Of a DNA stretch of 64,000 nt, positions 21,771 through 35,017 are shown one piece after another. The notes below the pieces were generated by a model. The model did not search any database. It was given only the letters and a program-made list of their open reading frames with translations, and was not told the DNA's origin. This DNA comes from Arcuatula senhousia (lineage: Eukaryota > Mollusca > Bivalvia > Mytilida > Mytilidae), in the NCBI GenBank assembly GCA_963971305.1, contig OZ020307.1, positions 60,323,702-60,387,701 of the forward strand, in the 5' to 3' direction. Position 1 is the stretch's first letter. Every line of letters starts with the position of its first letter. Made by a program: the position numbers and the translations under genes.

Positions 21771-22750
21771 CAAACGTTTCTCCCCAAAACTGACGGAAAT
21801 AAATGATGCAAATGAAAAAAAAACTTGCGACTGAAAGGAATAGTGCATAACACATATGCGTTGAATTTTTTTCATGTAGCGTTTCTTGACGGTTTTAAAG
21901 CTTGTCAAATTCAATAATTATTTCAAATATTTTTTTAAATATTTTTAACTTGCTAATTATCTTGGTCTATTGTAGGTCATCCGCTCAATAAGCCAAAAAT
22001 AAGTTTGAAATAGCAACTGAAATGTGCCTTGAATAAGTTAAAAAGATAAGATATACAATGCACTTTGATATGTAAAAGATATTTAAACAAGTAATTAATT
22101 TTTGCTTTCGAATTTTGACCTCTATATTTTTCATCATCGCCACGTGCACCTCTTGTGACAAAAGCATTCGATTCATAATATAGACATTAATAAATCATAC
22201 TAAAGAATTAATAAATCGTTAAAACGATTTAATAAACCTTTCAAACTGATAAAATAAGTCGTACAAATAAGTTTTTTTTCTCGTTTTTGTTGTTGTTGTT
22301 GTTGTTGAAACAATTAGGCCGTCATAGTGAATACGCGTTTATTGAAACCTAAAAAAAAATATGTTCACTTCGCCATTAGCACGGCGATAAAATTTTATTC
22401 GAGTTGGGTTGATAAAACCTGGTAATAACCATTAACAAGTCAGTAAATGTAAATTATTGGGAAGACGAATTTTAGGCAGTGCCTATTACAACTTTTCGGC
22501 TATAAAAGACAAATAATATAAATTCAAAATTAATTTGAAAATGGATTTTAAGTCATTTCAGAGTGCAGTTTATGATAACGAGTGATTTCTGCTTAAAACT
22601 GACAGTAATATTAATCAATGTTATGTAAAATACATTGAAGATATTTATTACAAAAATGATGTGAAAATATGTAGCATAAATTTACCTGAAATTGACCTTG
22701 TACAAAAATAATATGTCGTTAAAAGGATACATGTATTTATAGAAGACTGT
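21771..22750. other. Gene-free interval before phospholipase copy 2
   Basis: It holds a short TTG microsatellite (22287-22308) and otherwise featureless AT-rich DNA. A non-coding first exon and promoter of copy 2 may lie here or further upstream; I cannot place them. Confidence 0.3.
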
Positions 22751-22806
22751 TTATGTCCTTCTACATATTTGCCTTTTCTATGTTGTCCATATTACAAATA
22801 TTTCAG

Positions 22807-22951
22807 ATGGGGAAATCCTACAGCCAGGACAAAGGAAGCACACAGGTGTCCGACGCTTCAACACGTGCCCGAGAGAAAATTCGAGCAGCTCGTCTAGATT
22901 TCTTAGCCAAATTAAATGATGAAATTGAAAAGACACAGTCATGCAGGACAA
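22807..22951 (+). CDS. Phospholipase copy 2 exon 1
   Basis: Codes residues 1-48 plus one base, beginning MGKSYSQDKGS. The donor GTATAA at 22952 is weak. An upstream in-frame Met exists but lies in intron-like pyrimidine-rich DNA. The rest is a basic amphipathic helix (AREKIRAARLDFLAKLNDEI). Confidence 0.8.
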
Positions 22952-25900
22952 GTATAAAATGTTTTGTGTTTTTTTCATCATTTCGAACACATAAAAGTTG
23001 GAGTTTTATGATTTTTTTCTTTAGATTTAAATCTTTTTGCTTCTAGTATTTTTTACACAGAGGGAATCGAAAACAAACAGAAAAATGTATGTTCATACTA
23101 GGAAAAACCCGCGAATTTGCGGGAAAATCAATCGTTGGTTGCTTTACAAAATATTACACAATAGAACATTGCACTTGCGTGACCTTACATGGTTGTGCTA
23201 ATCGCAAATTACAGGTTCTACGGTATTATTTAACTCTAATAAGTTTTTGGTTACTGTCAGTTTTTCATTGTGGTTTTTCTAAATTACCGCTTGTTATGTG
23301 AGCCGTGTCGCGTACCTATTCCACATCTTATTAGTTTCTATTATAATCTTTTATTGCGTGTTGCCCCACCTGTAAATTAAAAAAAAGTCCAGTGGCAGGA
23401 TAAGTTTCAATCAGGCATTCGCTACGCAATTTTGTCAATTTATTGACATCGTTGCACGAAGGGAAAAAAAACTACAATATGATAAATTTTAAATTGTTTT
23501 CATTTTTTTTTATCAAGTTACAATTTTTGACGGTAAAACATTTTTTTTGCATTCATTTTATACATGTAGTAAACTTACCAATATAATCTATTATATAAAA
23601 TCTTTTAAATATTAATCATAATTAATGGAAGCGTTTTGTGGGATTTTTTTTTGTAATTCGTCTGATAACAGGGGTAATAATTCAAACATTGCAAAAAAGG
23701 GGGGACAAAACATCGAACCGGCACTGAAGATATATTTGATCATATACATTTACTTTTCTAACCGCAGACTTTTTTAAATGTGCTACGCGAAAATTAAGGT
23801 TTTACCCCAATAATAAAAAAAAAATACATTCATTTCTTATCAATTAATTTCAAATAAACATTAAACATGAAATTTTCTGTTAAAACATAACATTAAGACG
23901 GAGTATCTCGCGCGGAGTAAATTATCAATAATTGTGTAATTCTGTTTTTTTTTTGTCTATTTGAAAATATTATAAATTTCTCGGTCAATCAGATCGCTGC
24001 ATTCTACCTTAATTAATCTGTTGCGTGATGAACAATAATCATGGCGATGAGATTTCTATTTTGTTTTTCCTCTACACGTACAGGAACTTCTAGTTTTTTA
24101 GTATTTTTTTTTGGTCGATATATCGATTGATTAAATAATTCTGTAACAATTAATTTATACATGTAATCCATTATTTTTCATTTTCAGATAAGAATAAACT
24201 GATAAGTCTCGGGTGCCAAATGCCCGCTCGGACACTTCCTATCGCTTTTTAGTATGACCGCTGGGTGTAATTCCGGAACGATGACGGCTATACCGTTTCC
24301 GGATCAATTAATTAGGTTAATTAGCAAACTGCAGACATAATTTCATATGTGTTAATGAATTTTTTAAAGGGCACAACCATCCCCTATGTTTGATATATGA
24401 AGCTTAGTCGTAGCATTTGTTGTTTAGGCTGCAACCCGGCTAACAAAAAACGCTTCGTTATTTCAGAAGTATAGATATTTTTTTATTTGTGTGCGTGGTC
24501 ATTTTCAAATAAAAAAAACATTTGTGAATTTCCATTATGGCTTTATGAAAATGTACAAATATTAATGTTGATAGGATTAAATATTCAATACTGTCATTTG
24601 TTCAGATGTACAATGCGAAAATTATATATCAGTTGTCTTTGGATGGGGAGATGTGGCAAATTTTGTGCTTGAAATTTTTTAACCTTATTTTCTTGTATGT
24701 GGCCATCATATTTTTGATGCGATGGCATTAACGTGTACATTTAGTTTCAATAAAAGAATTGTTTAGAAGGTAAAACCTGATTTAAAACGTAAATCCAAAT
24801 AAATAAGATTTTCTAGAGATATATTATGAATTAATATAAATGGTACTGAAAAAAGACGCCGTTTAAAAAAAATGTTTTGGCCAGGACCTGAATTTCAGTC
24901 TACACAAGCAAAAGAGGCGTTTGAAAAATTTCATGCTTGTATCACAATCTGTACAATATCCTTTCCTGTGGTTTGACATTAAATTGTTTGCCAAACCACA
25001 GCGTCCAAAACATGCAGGTAACCGTTCTCCTTGAAACAAACACTGGCGAAAAACAAAGACAAAGAACTATACAATCTTTAGGAACATTTCAACCCTTTGG
25101 CATTAATATAAAACAACAGATGTTTACTTAATATGCAGTAACCGATTTACATTGATGACGTATGATGACGTATGATGACGCATACAGTTCTTGAAAGGTT
25201 TTGTTATTATAAACGAGCGTTTAGTCTCTTTCACTAGTGATGTAACCAGGGTCGGCACATTCGGTTCTCGTCAGTTGATGTGTCTACTTCTTTTCTGTTT
25301 TGATCCCCTTGAAGAATAACATGAGGTCCGAAAATTTGGGTACCTTTTCATTACTGTATTGGTTAACTTTTTACATTCTATTGAGACATATTTATTTTGG
25401 ATTTTACCTTTTAAATGTGGTTCTACCTTCTAAACAATTATTTTTTTACTCATTAGAAGCCACGGTGCAACAGCTTTATTATTTTATTCTTTTTTTAATT
25501 TAAACAAAAATTCCACTTCCGACTCCCTTAATTGCATAGTTACTGCTAATATCTTATATACCACCTGGATCCTAGTGTAAGAGGATTGAATTTATTCTAG
25601 CACTAAAAGATTCTGATGAAACAATAGCAAACAGTGAGATACAGGTGGATGCGACTCAGTATAATTTTCCATTTACCAACCTGGTTTTAGAGGGAGGTGG
25701 CGTCAAAGGAACCTGCTATATAGGACTTGGAAGGGTTAGTGGTCTACTTATTCACTTCTTATCCCGCAAATTGAGTTGTAGCCTTTTCATTTTCACCAGA
25801 AACGAGGCTCATTTGTAAAAGCCAATTATACATGGCACGAGAGAGGACTTCAAAAAAAAAACATTGTACTTGTGCTCATTTCATTTTTGGCATATAGGTC

Positions 25901-28900
25901 AAATTAAATATGTTAAAACTTTAATCTAAACTATGCTAAGTTTATTAAGGATTAAAAAATTGAGTGTGAGTTACAGTATCTTGTTTAAAACCATTGGCTT
26001 GTAGACAATATTTCGAGGAGAGAAACACGCCACTTTTCAAAGGCTACGGTTGCTGTCTTCACTCAAGAAATTTTATGGAAGACATCGTGCACTTATAGAC
26101 AAATATGGGATTTCGATCTCTCAGATGAGTGCAGATGTTGGTTTGTCATAGAGTTTTGTTGACTGTTGGCAACACAACGGGTGTGCTTTAGCAAGCAGGA
26201 ACTGCTTACTCTTCCTGAGCACCTGGGTTCACTCTTGTTTCGACTAGAGTTCGCGTTATTGATTGATATTCAGTTATTTTGTTTTACATGTTGTCTGTTT
26301 TTGTCCCGTTTTTGTTGGTGTTTACTGGTTTTGCCTCTGCCCTTTCGGACTTTTGACATTCGGAAACCCCATTGGTACCTCTGCTTCTTCCTTATAATCA
26401 AAAGATGTGTACCATATTTTTCACATGATAAAACCGTTTGGACCAGTTCGACATTACTAGTATTTCTGTCTATTTTTCTAAAATGTTTTGAGTTATTTAT
26501 AAATGTTTAAGAAATATTTAAAAATATAAATATTTAAAAAAAATAATATTTATTTTACAAACAATCAAGAACACAAAAAGATAGGCAGACAAAATTGTTT
26601 ATGTTTTCTTTAAAGCTTTTGTTTTTTTTTCCAATTTTTACATTATAGGCTTTGGAGGAACATGGAATTTTGAAGAAAATCACACGATTTGCCGGTACAA
26701 GCGCGGGTGCCATATTTGCCGCCATGTTTGCCGTCGGCTGCAATTCCTACGATCTTGAAGTGTGTACAGATTTAAATCTGCAAAATCTCTCAATGGGTTA
26801 GTTATTCTCACTTTTTGGACAGGACAGTTCCTATTTTTAGCGGTGTGAGATTTTTCTGTCTCACACCACCCCATGTGAGATAGCCTCGTGCAGTTTCCCG
26901 TTTATCGCTATGAAGTTTTCCGATCAGAATAAAAAGTAAAGTTCAAACGTGTTATTATTATTTTAACACCGTATATATACCTACACTTAAAATAATAAAA
27001 AAACCCGAACCCTTTGCCCTTCACATGTAACTTTTATACACAAATACACACCAACTGTGACGTCACATATTCATACGCTATGTTTTGTAAACAAATCCAC
27101 GTTGTACAATTTACGGGTTTAGTGAGAAAAATAATCAAACACCGATGTTTAGGGCAAGATAAGGAAATCTCCGACACCCTTGGGTAAGATTTCTTTACAT
27201 CTGCAACTCGGCAGAGCCTCGTTGCAGACTTGAAATCTTACCCTCGGGGTGTCGGAGATTTCCTTATCTTGCCCTAACACCGGTGTTAGATTCTTATATT
27301 CTAAGAAACGAATTCTGATAAAACTTTGCCATTAATGATAAAATTACGTCGGATATACAGCTTATTGGCATCACATACCTTAACGAAAAGGCAAAGAATA
27401 TCAAAAATATATCATGAGTTAATAAGAAACATGCCCCCTACATATTAATCAAATCTTTAAGTAAAATGTGGGAAATAATTCGCAACATGTGACTATTTCA
27501 TATCTTCTTTGAATAAACGAGTTATATTTCACGATCCTATATTTTTTCTTCAAGATGCCTCTTGGGGATACTTTAGCCTCATTCCTAATCTTTTGTGGAG
27601 ATTTGGATGGAATCCTGGTACAAAAGCAATGGACTTTATTGGAGCTTTCATCGAGGCAAAAACGGGAAACCCGGACCTGACATTTGCACAGGTATTTCTA
27701 AGTTTTCGTAAGGAGACGGAAATTAAGTACGAAGAGCGATCATGTTGTTTTAATACAACAGTTTGGTAGGAAGTTCGATAAAGTAAGAGGGGTTAACTTT
27801 ATGCAGTTTATATGTATAGTGCAAAATATAAAATTAAATATACCTGTATAGGGTTTTGCTTTGTCTTCCTTTATCGGACTTGACACACTGATTTGGAAAT
27901 TGGCAGCGCGACGGGTATGCTACAGCAGGTAGGAGCCACTTACTCTTCTAGAGCACATGTCTATTTTTGAGTTCACTCTCATTACGACAAGAGTCCGCGT
28001 AATTAATTGATATCAGTGGATTTTGTGTTTCCGTGTTTTATATTTTGTCTGATTTTTCGTCTTTGTCCTTGTTTGCGTTTGCTGGTTTTGTCTCCGCTCT
28101 TTCAGACTTTGAGGTTTGGATGCTCCATTGGTACCTCTGCTTCCCTAATAATGACTGTTGGTACTAAAAATGATCATTGTATGTTATTTAATCTTATTCA
28201 AGGTCCTAAAAATGCTTAAACTGAGGTATAGCTGCTAGTTAAGCCCCTTTCAGCAAGCAAGTATATCGAGTAATCTTAAAATATAGATTTTATGGAGTGT
28301 ACAATCAACAAGTTTCCCAAATCTAACAAATACTTGAAACATTTCAACAATATAAACAGGGAAAAAGCTAGTTTTAAAATAAATGCCATACTGAGATTTC
28401 TTATATCATATTTTAGCTTTATAAAAGTCGTGGAGTTGAGCTTTGTATAGTTGGCGTCAACGTTAACACAAAATCTGAAGAATATTTCCATGTCAAGACA
28501 TCACCGGATATGCCGATACGATTGGCAGTGCGCATATCAATGGGACTGCCGGGTAGGTCAAATAGTAATTTATCAATTGCGCGACGAGCGCTGAAGAGGC
28601 AGTTAACTTTACCCCAGAAGGTCATAATAAGACATAGAATAAATGTACACAGTAGAAAAAAGTGAGATGTGGAATAGGTGTACGCGACAAAACTCACATA
28701 ACAAGTAGTAATTTGTTAAAACCACAACGGACAACCGCCAACAATCTTCAACGTGGCTAGTAGGCGCTGCTCGCCGTTCTGCAATTGGCCCATGGTCTAA
28801 ATAATAGGCCTAGTATTCAAATCCAGTCCTGAAATAGTCACATGTAGATCCCATTCTTAAACAGGGAAAAGAACATATCAAAAAGACAAGTACAATTAAG

Positions 28901-31900
28901 CCTGTCAAAGATTCCTGGCTTAGGACAGGCACATATAAAATGTCACATTATGTGGCGGGGTTAAACTAGTATTTTGGGCCCAATCTTCCCCCAATCAATA
29001 TCACAAAGCACAAAAAAAGCGCAATAAAATTCAAATCGATTTAAGTTCAAATTCACAAGAGAGAACATTAGAAAAAAGTCAAAAAGAACAAACGAACGCA
29101 CAACCTTTAAGAATATACAACAACGAAAAAAATCATGACGGAAAAAGGCATCAGTCTGTATAATGTTATCATAAGGTTGATCAAAATATTTTACATGTAA
29201 TGATAACCAATATCATTTCTCTGCCTTTGTATAACCCATCTACACAGAGATAATTAACTCCTAGAAGTAGTGTGTTTTATAAGTTAATTTCGCATGGAAC
29301 ACTTTTTTTCATAGAAATATGTTTCAGTTTTGCGCTACTATCTTTAAATTTGAATATATTTTCAGGAGTATTCCAAGCTGTTTCTTATAAGAAGTTTAAA
29401 AACGATAACTTCTATGTTGATGGTGGTTTGATGTGTAACTATCCCGTCCACTGTTTTGATGGTATGTTCACGTGTAGATTATAAATTTTACGTGACACAA
29501 AAATGTTCACCCGATGTAAAAAATTACCAATGGAGTTTTTGGTCACAGTGTCCCATGTTTCAGCGAGCATGACTTTCATTCGGCTTATTAATATATTAGC
29601 CCGTTAGTTTTTCTAAATAAGCATGGCAAAAAAAATTCATAATCGGGATTTGTCTTTTTGTGATTCTGTTTGAGGGAAAAAAACATACAAAAATAATAAT
29701 AAATTGTTGACGGATGTACAATATTCATTTAATATAATTAAGTCCCTGCCTTTTAAGCGAGCATCGAAAATCTATATACCTTTTTAAAAATAAATCCATG
29801 TGCTCGACTTGCTAAGTGTAACGTAAAGAGGGAACTTTTAAAAAGGGAATAAGGAAGTAGCAAAGTCTGACCCCACCCAACCCAAGTCATATGCACTTGA
29901 GAAATTTGTTGTTAAAATATCTGGGATCAATAACTACTTATTAAAAATTCAATTAATATTTGTGCAAATAATAAATCCTGTAACATTCGTTGAAGGTGTT
30001 TTTGGAAAAAAAATCAAATTCTCTTTAAAAATTACTCTATTATCATGTTGTTAAATTTAAGCATTATTATGTCTAAGTATATGATAAAATATTATATTCT
30101 TTACGAAAAATTAATTTCAAACAATAACAGTCCCTAGTAATTAGTCTCCAATTATGCAACAAAGTCTTTTAGTATATGTGTATGGCATGCCACAGTCACA
30201 AAAACCCCATAAACTGAGTTAATCATATACTTGGACATAATAATGCTTAAATTTAACAACATGATAATAGAGTAATTTTTAAAGAGAATTTGATTTTTTT
30301 CCAAAAACACCTTCACCGTGTGATAATCACTTTCATTATCTACTGGTTCAGGTTATTATCAACTACTTCCGTTTTATTATCAAACGCCAAAATCGGAATT
30401 GTATTACAGACTTGACCGTTGTCGATTTAAGTTATAGACATTTTCAAAACTTATGGCAGATGACACAGATGCATATAAAAGAGTGCAATTTTTGTGTGAA
30501 TTATACCCCCTTCGTTTCATTTGTCAGTGGTATAAATTACGTTCATTCCAATCAAATATTTAACTGTGACGTCACCGTTTCTACGTAGGTACGTACCACG
30601 ATATTACGAGACACATTTGTTTTGTTTGTTTACATCGACAAAATACAAATTTTAATCAGATGCTGTATCCAAATGCCATTTCAAAATACCATAAATATTT
30701 CACACTGATATTGAAGTATATGATAAAAAGATCATAACATGTCATTTTTCATATCAGACCAAAATCAGCCCGCGGTCATTATCATCCCTCAAGCCTACGG
30801 CTCTCGGGCTCATATCATGACCTGGGCTGATAATAGGTCTGATATGAAAACTGGCATGTTATAATCTATAATTATCCATAAACTGAGTTTATCGCCCGTA
30901 AACTGTAGTTATCGGTCGATAAACTGGGTTTATCAACCGCTAACTATAGTTTGCTGATGCTAATGATAATTTCAGTTGCTAAAAATTTATCATTAGCGGT
31001 CGATAATGGGGTTTCAAATGCTAATTAGGGTTTCTCGGTGATAATCGTAGTTTATTGGTGAAAAACTGAATTTATGGGTGATAAACTGAGTTTATCGACT
31101 GGAAACTATAGTTTACGGGCAATAAATGCTGTTTTGCGTTGATAAAGTAGCATTTTCGCCTCGAAAACTAATGTTATCGCCGATAAATTTGGTTTTACGA
31201 ACGCAAACTATAGTTAGCGAGCAATAAACCCAGTTTATCAACAGTAAACTATAGTTTACGGTCGATAAATGTAGTTTATCAGGTTTTTGTTACTACTGCG
31301 TGCCATACTATGGCAGTCACAAAAACCCCAGAAACTGAGTTTATCGCCCGTAAACTGTAGTTATCGGTCGATAAACTGGGTTTATTACTCGCTAACTATA
31401 GTTTGCTAATGCTAATACTAATGATAATTTCAGTTGTTAGAAATTTATCCTTGGCAGTCGATAATGGGGGTTTTAAATGCTAATTGAGGTTTCTCGGTGA
31501 TACATGTAAACTTAGTTTATCGGTGAAAAACTGAATTTATGGGTGATAAACTGAGTTTATCGACTGCAAAATATAGTTAACGGGCGATAAATGCTGTTTT
31601 GCGTTGATAAAAGAGCATTTTCGCCTCGTAAATTAAAGTTATCGCTGATAAACTGGGTTTAACGAACGCAAACTATACTACCGCGTGCCATATATGTGTC
31701 AATGTGTCATATAATTTCAAATGAGATGTCATATCAGTACTTCACTTTAACAAAGAAATATTTTTGTACCCCTCTTTATGTCATTACTGTACACTTCTAT
31801 TTAACTTGTTTCTGTACTCCTCTTTAAGATATTTCTGTACTTCTCTCTATGATATTTCTGTACTTTTTAAATGTATTTCTGTACAAAGCACCAAATAACA

Positions 31901-34900
31901 TCCTTTTTGTGCAAGAAACACTATATTAGCAGCTGGTTGTACTAGAAATAGCACCACATACATAACTTCAACATTTGTACAACAATTCGATTCCTAAAAT
32001 ACATTAAAATTAACAAACAGTGCTCATTGGAGGGTCATCTAAATTTACCACTTGACCATCTCTCAGCTCTGTTGACTTCAATACTTACGACAATAAAATC
32101 CGGCCTCCAGAATTATTACGGTTGTTGTTATTCTAGAAATGGTGTAAATAAAATGTGGATCCTGGAGATTTTGAGAGAACCGATAAGGATTTTTAAATTT
32201 GAATCATTTTCTTCTTGTAACAGGACCAAAACTTAAGATTTATCCACACTTCAAGGTCATTCCATGGTTAATTGATTATATTTGACTTGTGTCATTAGAA
32301 GCTGTAACCAAAAATATGATTATCTGTTTAATTTATAAGTTTTTACCATTTTTTCATCTGATTTTGACTAAATATGATTAAAAGTAGTATATTTAACATG
32401 TTTTGACCCATTTTATTGAAAAAAAAAATGTTTTTACTGGTTACCACGGTAATCAATTCAGCGTCATTTTTCTCTAAAACTAAGAAAAATGCCATTGGGA
32501 TTTTTTTACATGTTGAAGAACTATTGTTTATCTTTATAGTTATTACAAAAAACAATTAATACTATAGTTGGTTTTTATGTAATTAAACTGTAAATAGGAC
32601 AAAAATCCATTAAATTTAATGAAATTTTACACATTGAAAATAACAAGTTTTGCGTTAGATAATCACTTTATTACGATGTCATTAATATGTTAAACTCAAA
32701 ATTTGGTTTATAATGTCGTACCATAGGATGAAATAATACCCATAATTAATTTTTGATTTGATAGGTTTTTTATTAATAAATCTTAATGAATAAAGTCTAT
32801 TTTAGGGGATTCCACAGAATTTAAAATGGCCACTTTGGTTACCATAGCAACGGTCGTCAATAGAGATGAACTTAGGTTAATATTGTTACATGTATCAGTA
32901 TGTCTAAAATACATTGTAAAATAAAAATCATAAAAATTTGTGACATATTATGTCATTTCTATGCTTCTCTTTAAGTTTTCCTGTGTACTTCTCTTTAAGT
33001 TGTTTCTATACTTCTCTTTATGTCATTTCTATGCTTCTCTTTAAGTTTTCCTGTGTACTTGTCTTTAAGTTATTTCTGCACTTCTCTTTATGTCATTTCT
33101 ATGCTTCTCTTTAAGTTTTCCTGTGTACTTCTCTTTAAGTTATTTCTGTTCCTCTCTTTATGTCATTTCTATGCTTCTTTTAAGTTTTCATGTGTACTTG
33201 TCTTTAAGTTATTTCTGCACTTCTCTTTATGTCATTTCTATGCTTCTCTTTAAGTTTTCCTGTGTACTTCTCTTTAAGTTGTTTCTATACTTCTCTTTGT
33301 GTCATTTCTATGCTCCTCTTTAAGTTTTCCTGTGTACTTGTCTTTAAGTTATTTTGGTACCTCTCTTTAAGTTGTTTTTTCACTTCTCTTTATGTCATTT
33401 CTATGCTTCTCTTTAAGTTTTCCTGTGTACGTCCCTTTAAGTTGTTTCTGTACTTCTTTTTATGTCTTTCTATTCTATTAAGATATTCATGTACATGTAA
33501 AATATATTTTAGTATTTCTCTTTATGTGATAAACTTCTCTTTTAGGATGGTGGTTGTCGATGGAGCCTCAAGACAGTTTTTTAAAACGCATACAACCAAT
33601 AGAAAATATGTTCCAAATCATGAACAGGAACAACCGATTTAATTATAATCCGAAGAAAAACAAAACCCTTGGGTGTATAGTCGTAAGTTGCAAAAAGAAA
33701 CTTTGTTTTTTTTATTTGGAATCATTGGCCGTTGCAACTTGGTCATGATGAGCAACTCATGTTAAGCCTAAATGTAGAGAAGCCGGTATGCGTCAAAGAA
33801 AAAAAACATAACTCTTGCACACATGATAAGAAACCCTTGTGCACAATATAGTGCATCGTCCACGCAAGAAAGAAACTTCTGTAAACGAGTAATAAAGATT
33901 TTTTTTAATTGTAATGTCCTCTTTAAAAAATATTAATTTTAAAAATTCAATAGACATGAAGTAAAACATATAAAAATTATTTCAGCAAGATGACTTTAAC
34001 TTAACAATTACTCCGATTTGTTACTAACCAATCGTGCATAATACAAAATACAAATCGTATAGTGTTTGAGTCACGTGAGTATATTTTTTCTTAGTTTGAC
34101 CAATCAGAAGAAGAGTACATGAGACGGGCATTGCAGAAAAAATCTGGAGTTGAAAGGGGCAAGCTTCCTGACACTGCTTTAGCAAAGTGAGTATTGTTAT
34201 GTAATTTAAATAATTTGAAATATAATTCTTCTATTGCTTTCATGAAAGAAAACAAAACATCTATTTCTTTGTTGGCGATCGACCATTCTTTTCAGAAAAT
34301 AATAAAGTGTTACCGGATCCTTAGTTGTGCTGTCTCTATCATCAGTGTTTACCTTCTTTACCATGGTTCCCGTTATATTTCGAGTTTGTCTTTATTGAAC
34401 ACTTTTAATATAAACTTTGCTGGATTTGATAAAATGTCCTACTTTTTCTGTTTGTTTTACATTGTAATTATATTTTGGTATATAATTGTGGTTTTTCTAA
34501 ATTGCCGTTTAATTGTGGGCTGTGTCGCGTACACTTATTCCACATCTCTTTATTTTCTACTATTTGGAAATTTTATGCCACTTGTTTATCGTTAGGTTAG
34601 CAAATAGGCCAGGAGTAGAACCTAGCTTGTCGTCAGAGGCGACTAACGGTCTTATAGGATTCTTTTATCTGGTTAGTGCTCAGCCCACAGAGCAACCAAG
34701 TGTGCACTCTTGATGGCTGAATGGTGTCGCCTCGTCTACGTGGGTTGTCAGGTCTACAATACAGGGCCTTGACCGCTCACCATAGTAGGCCAACATGTGT
34801 GGACAGTGTCACGATTCGTTAACGTAAAAGATCACTTTTTGCGTCGCCAAGTAGTGCACCACATACATGTATGCTAGATATTATAACCCTACCCACCTCT

Positions 34901-34954
34901 CCCCTTTTTCCCGCGATCTCCACAATGTGCGGTTCCGTTTTATAGCATCATCAC

Positions 34955-35017
<63 letters not shown>

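Noticed and set aside
22753..22806. Upstream in-frame ATG extending exon 1 of the phospholipase
   Set aside because: The extension reads a pyrimidine-rich tract ending in TTTCAG, a splice acceptor, so Met at 22807 is preferred.
23089..23301. 70-residue ORF near intron 1 start
   Set aside because: It spans a CCCGCG palindrome repeat and a Penelope-like tail; no homology to a gene.
33020..33642. Overlapping ORFs of 77-137 residues with SFLCFSLSFPVY repeats
   Set aside because: They are translations of the 70-bp minisatellite in all three frames and run into the real exon 7 out of frame.
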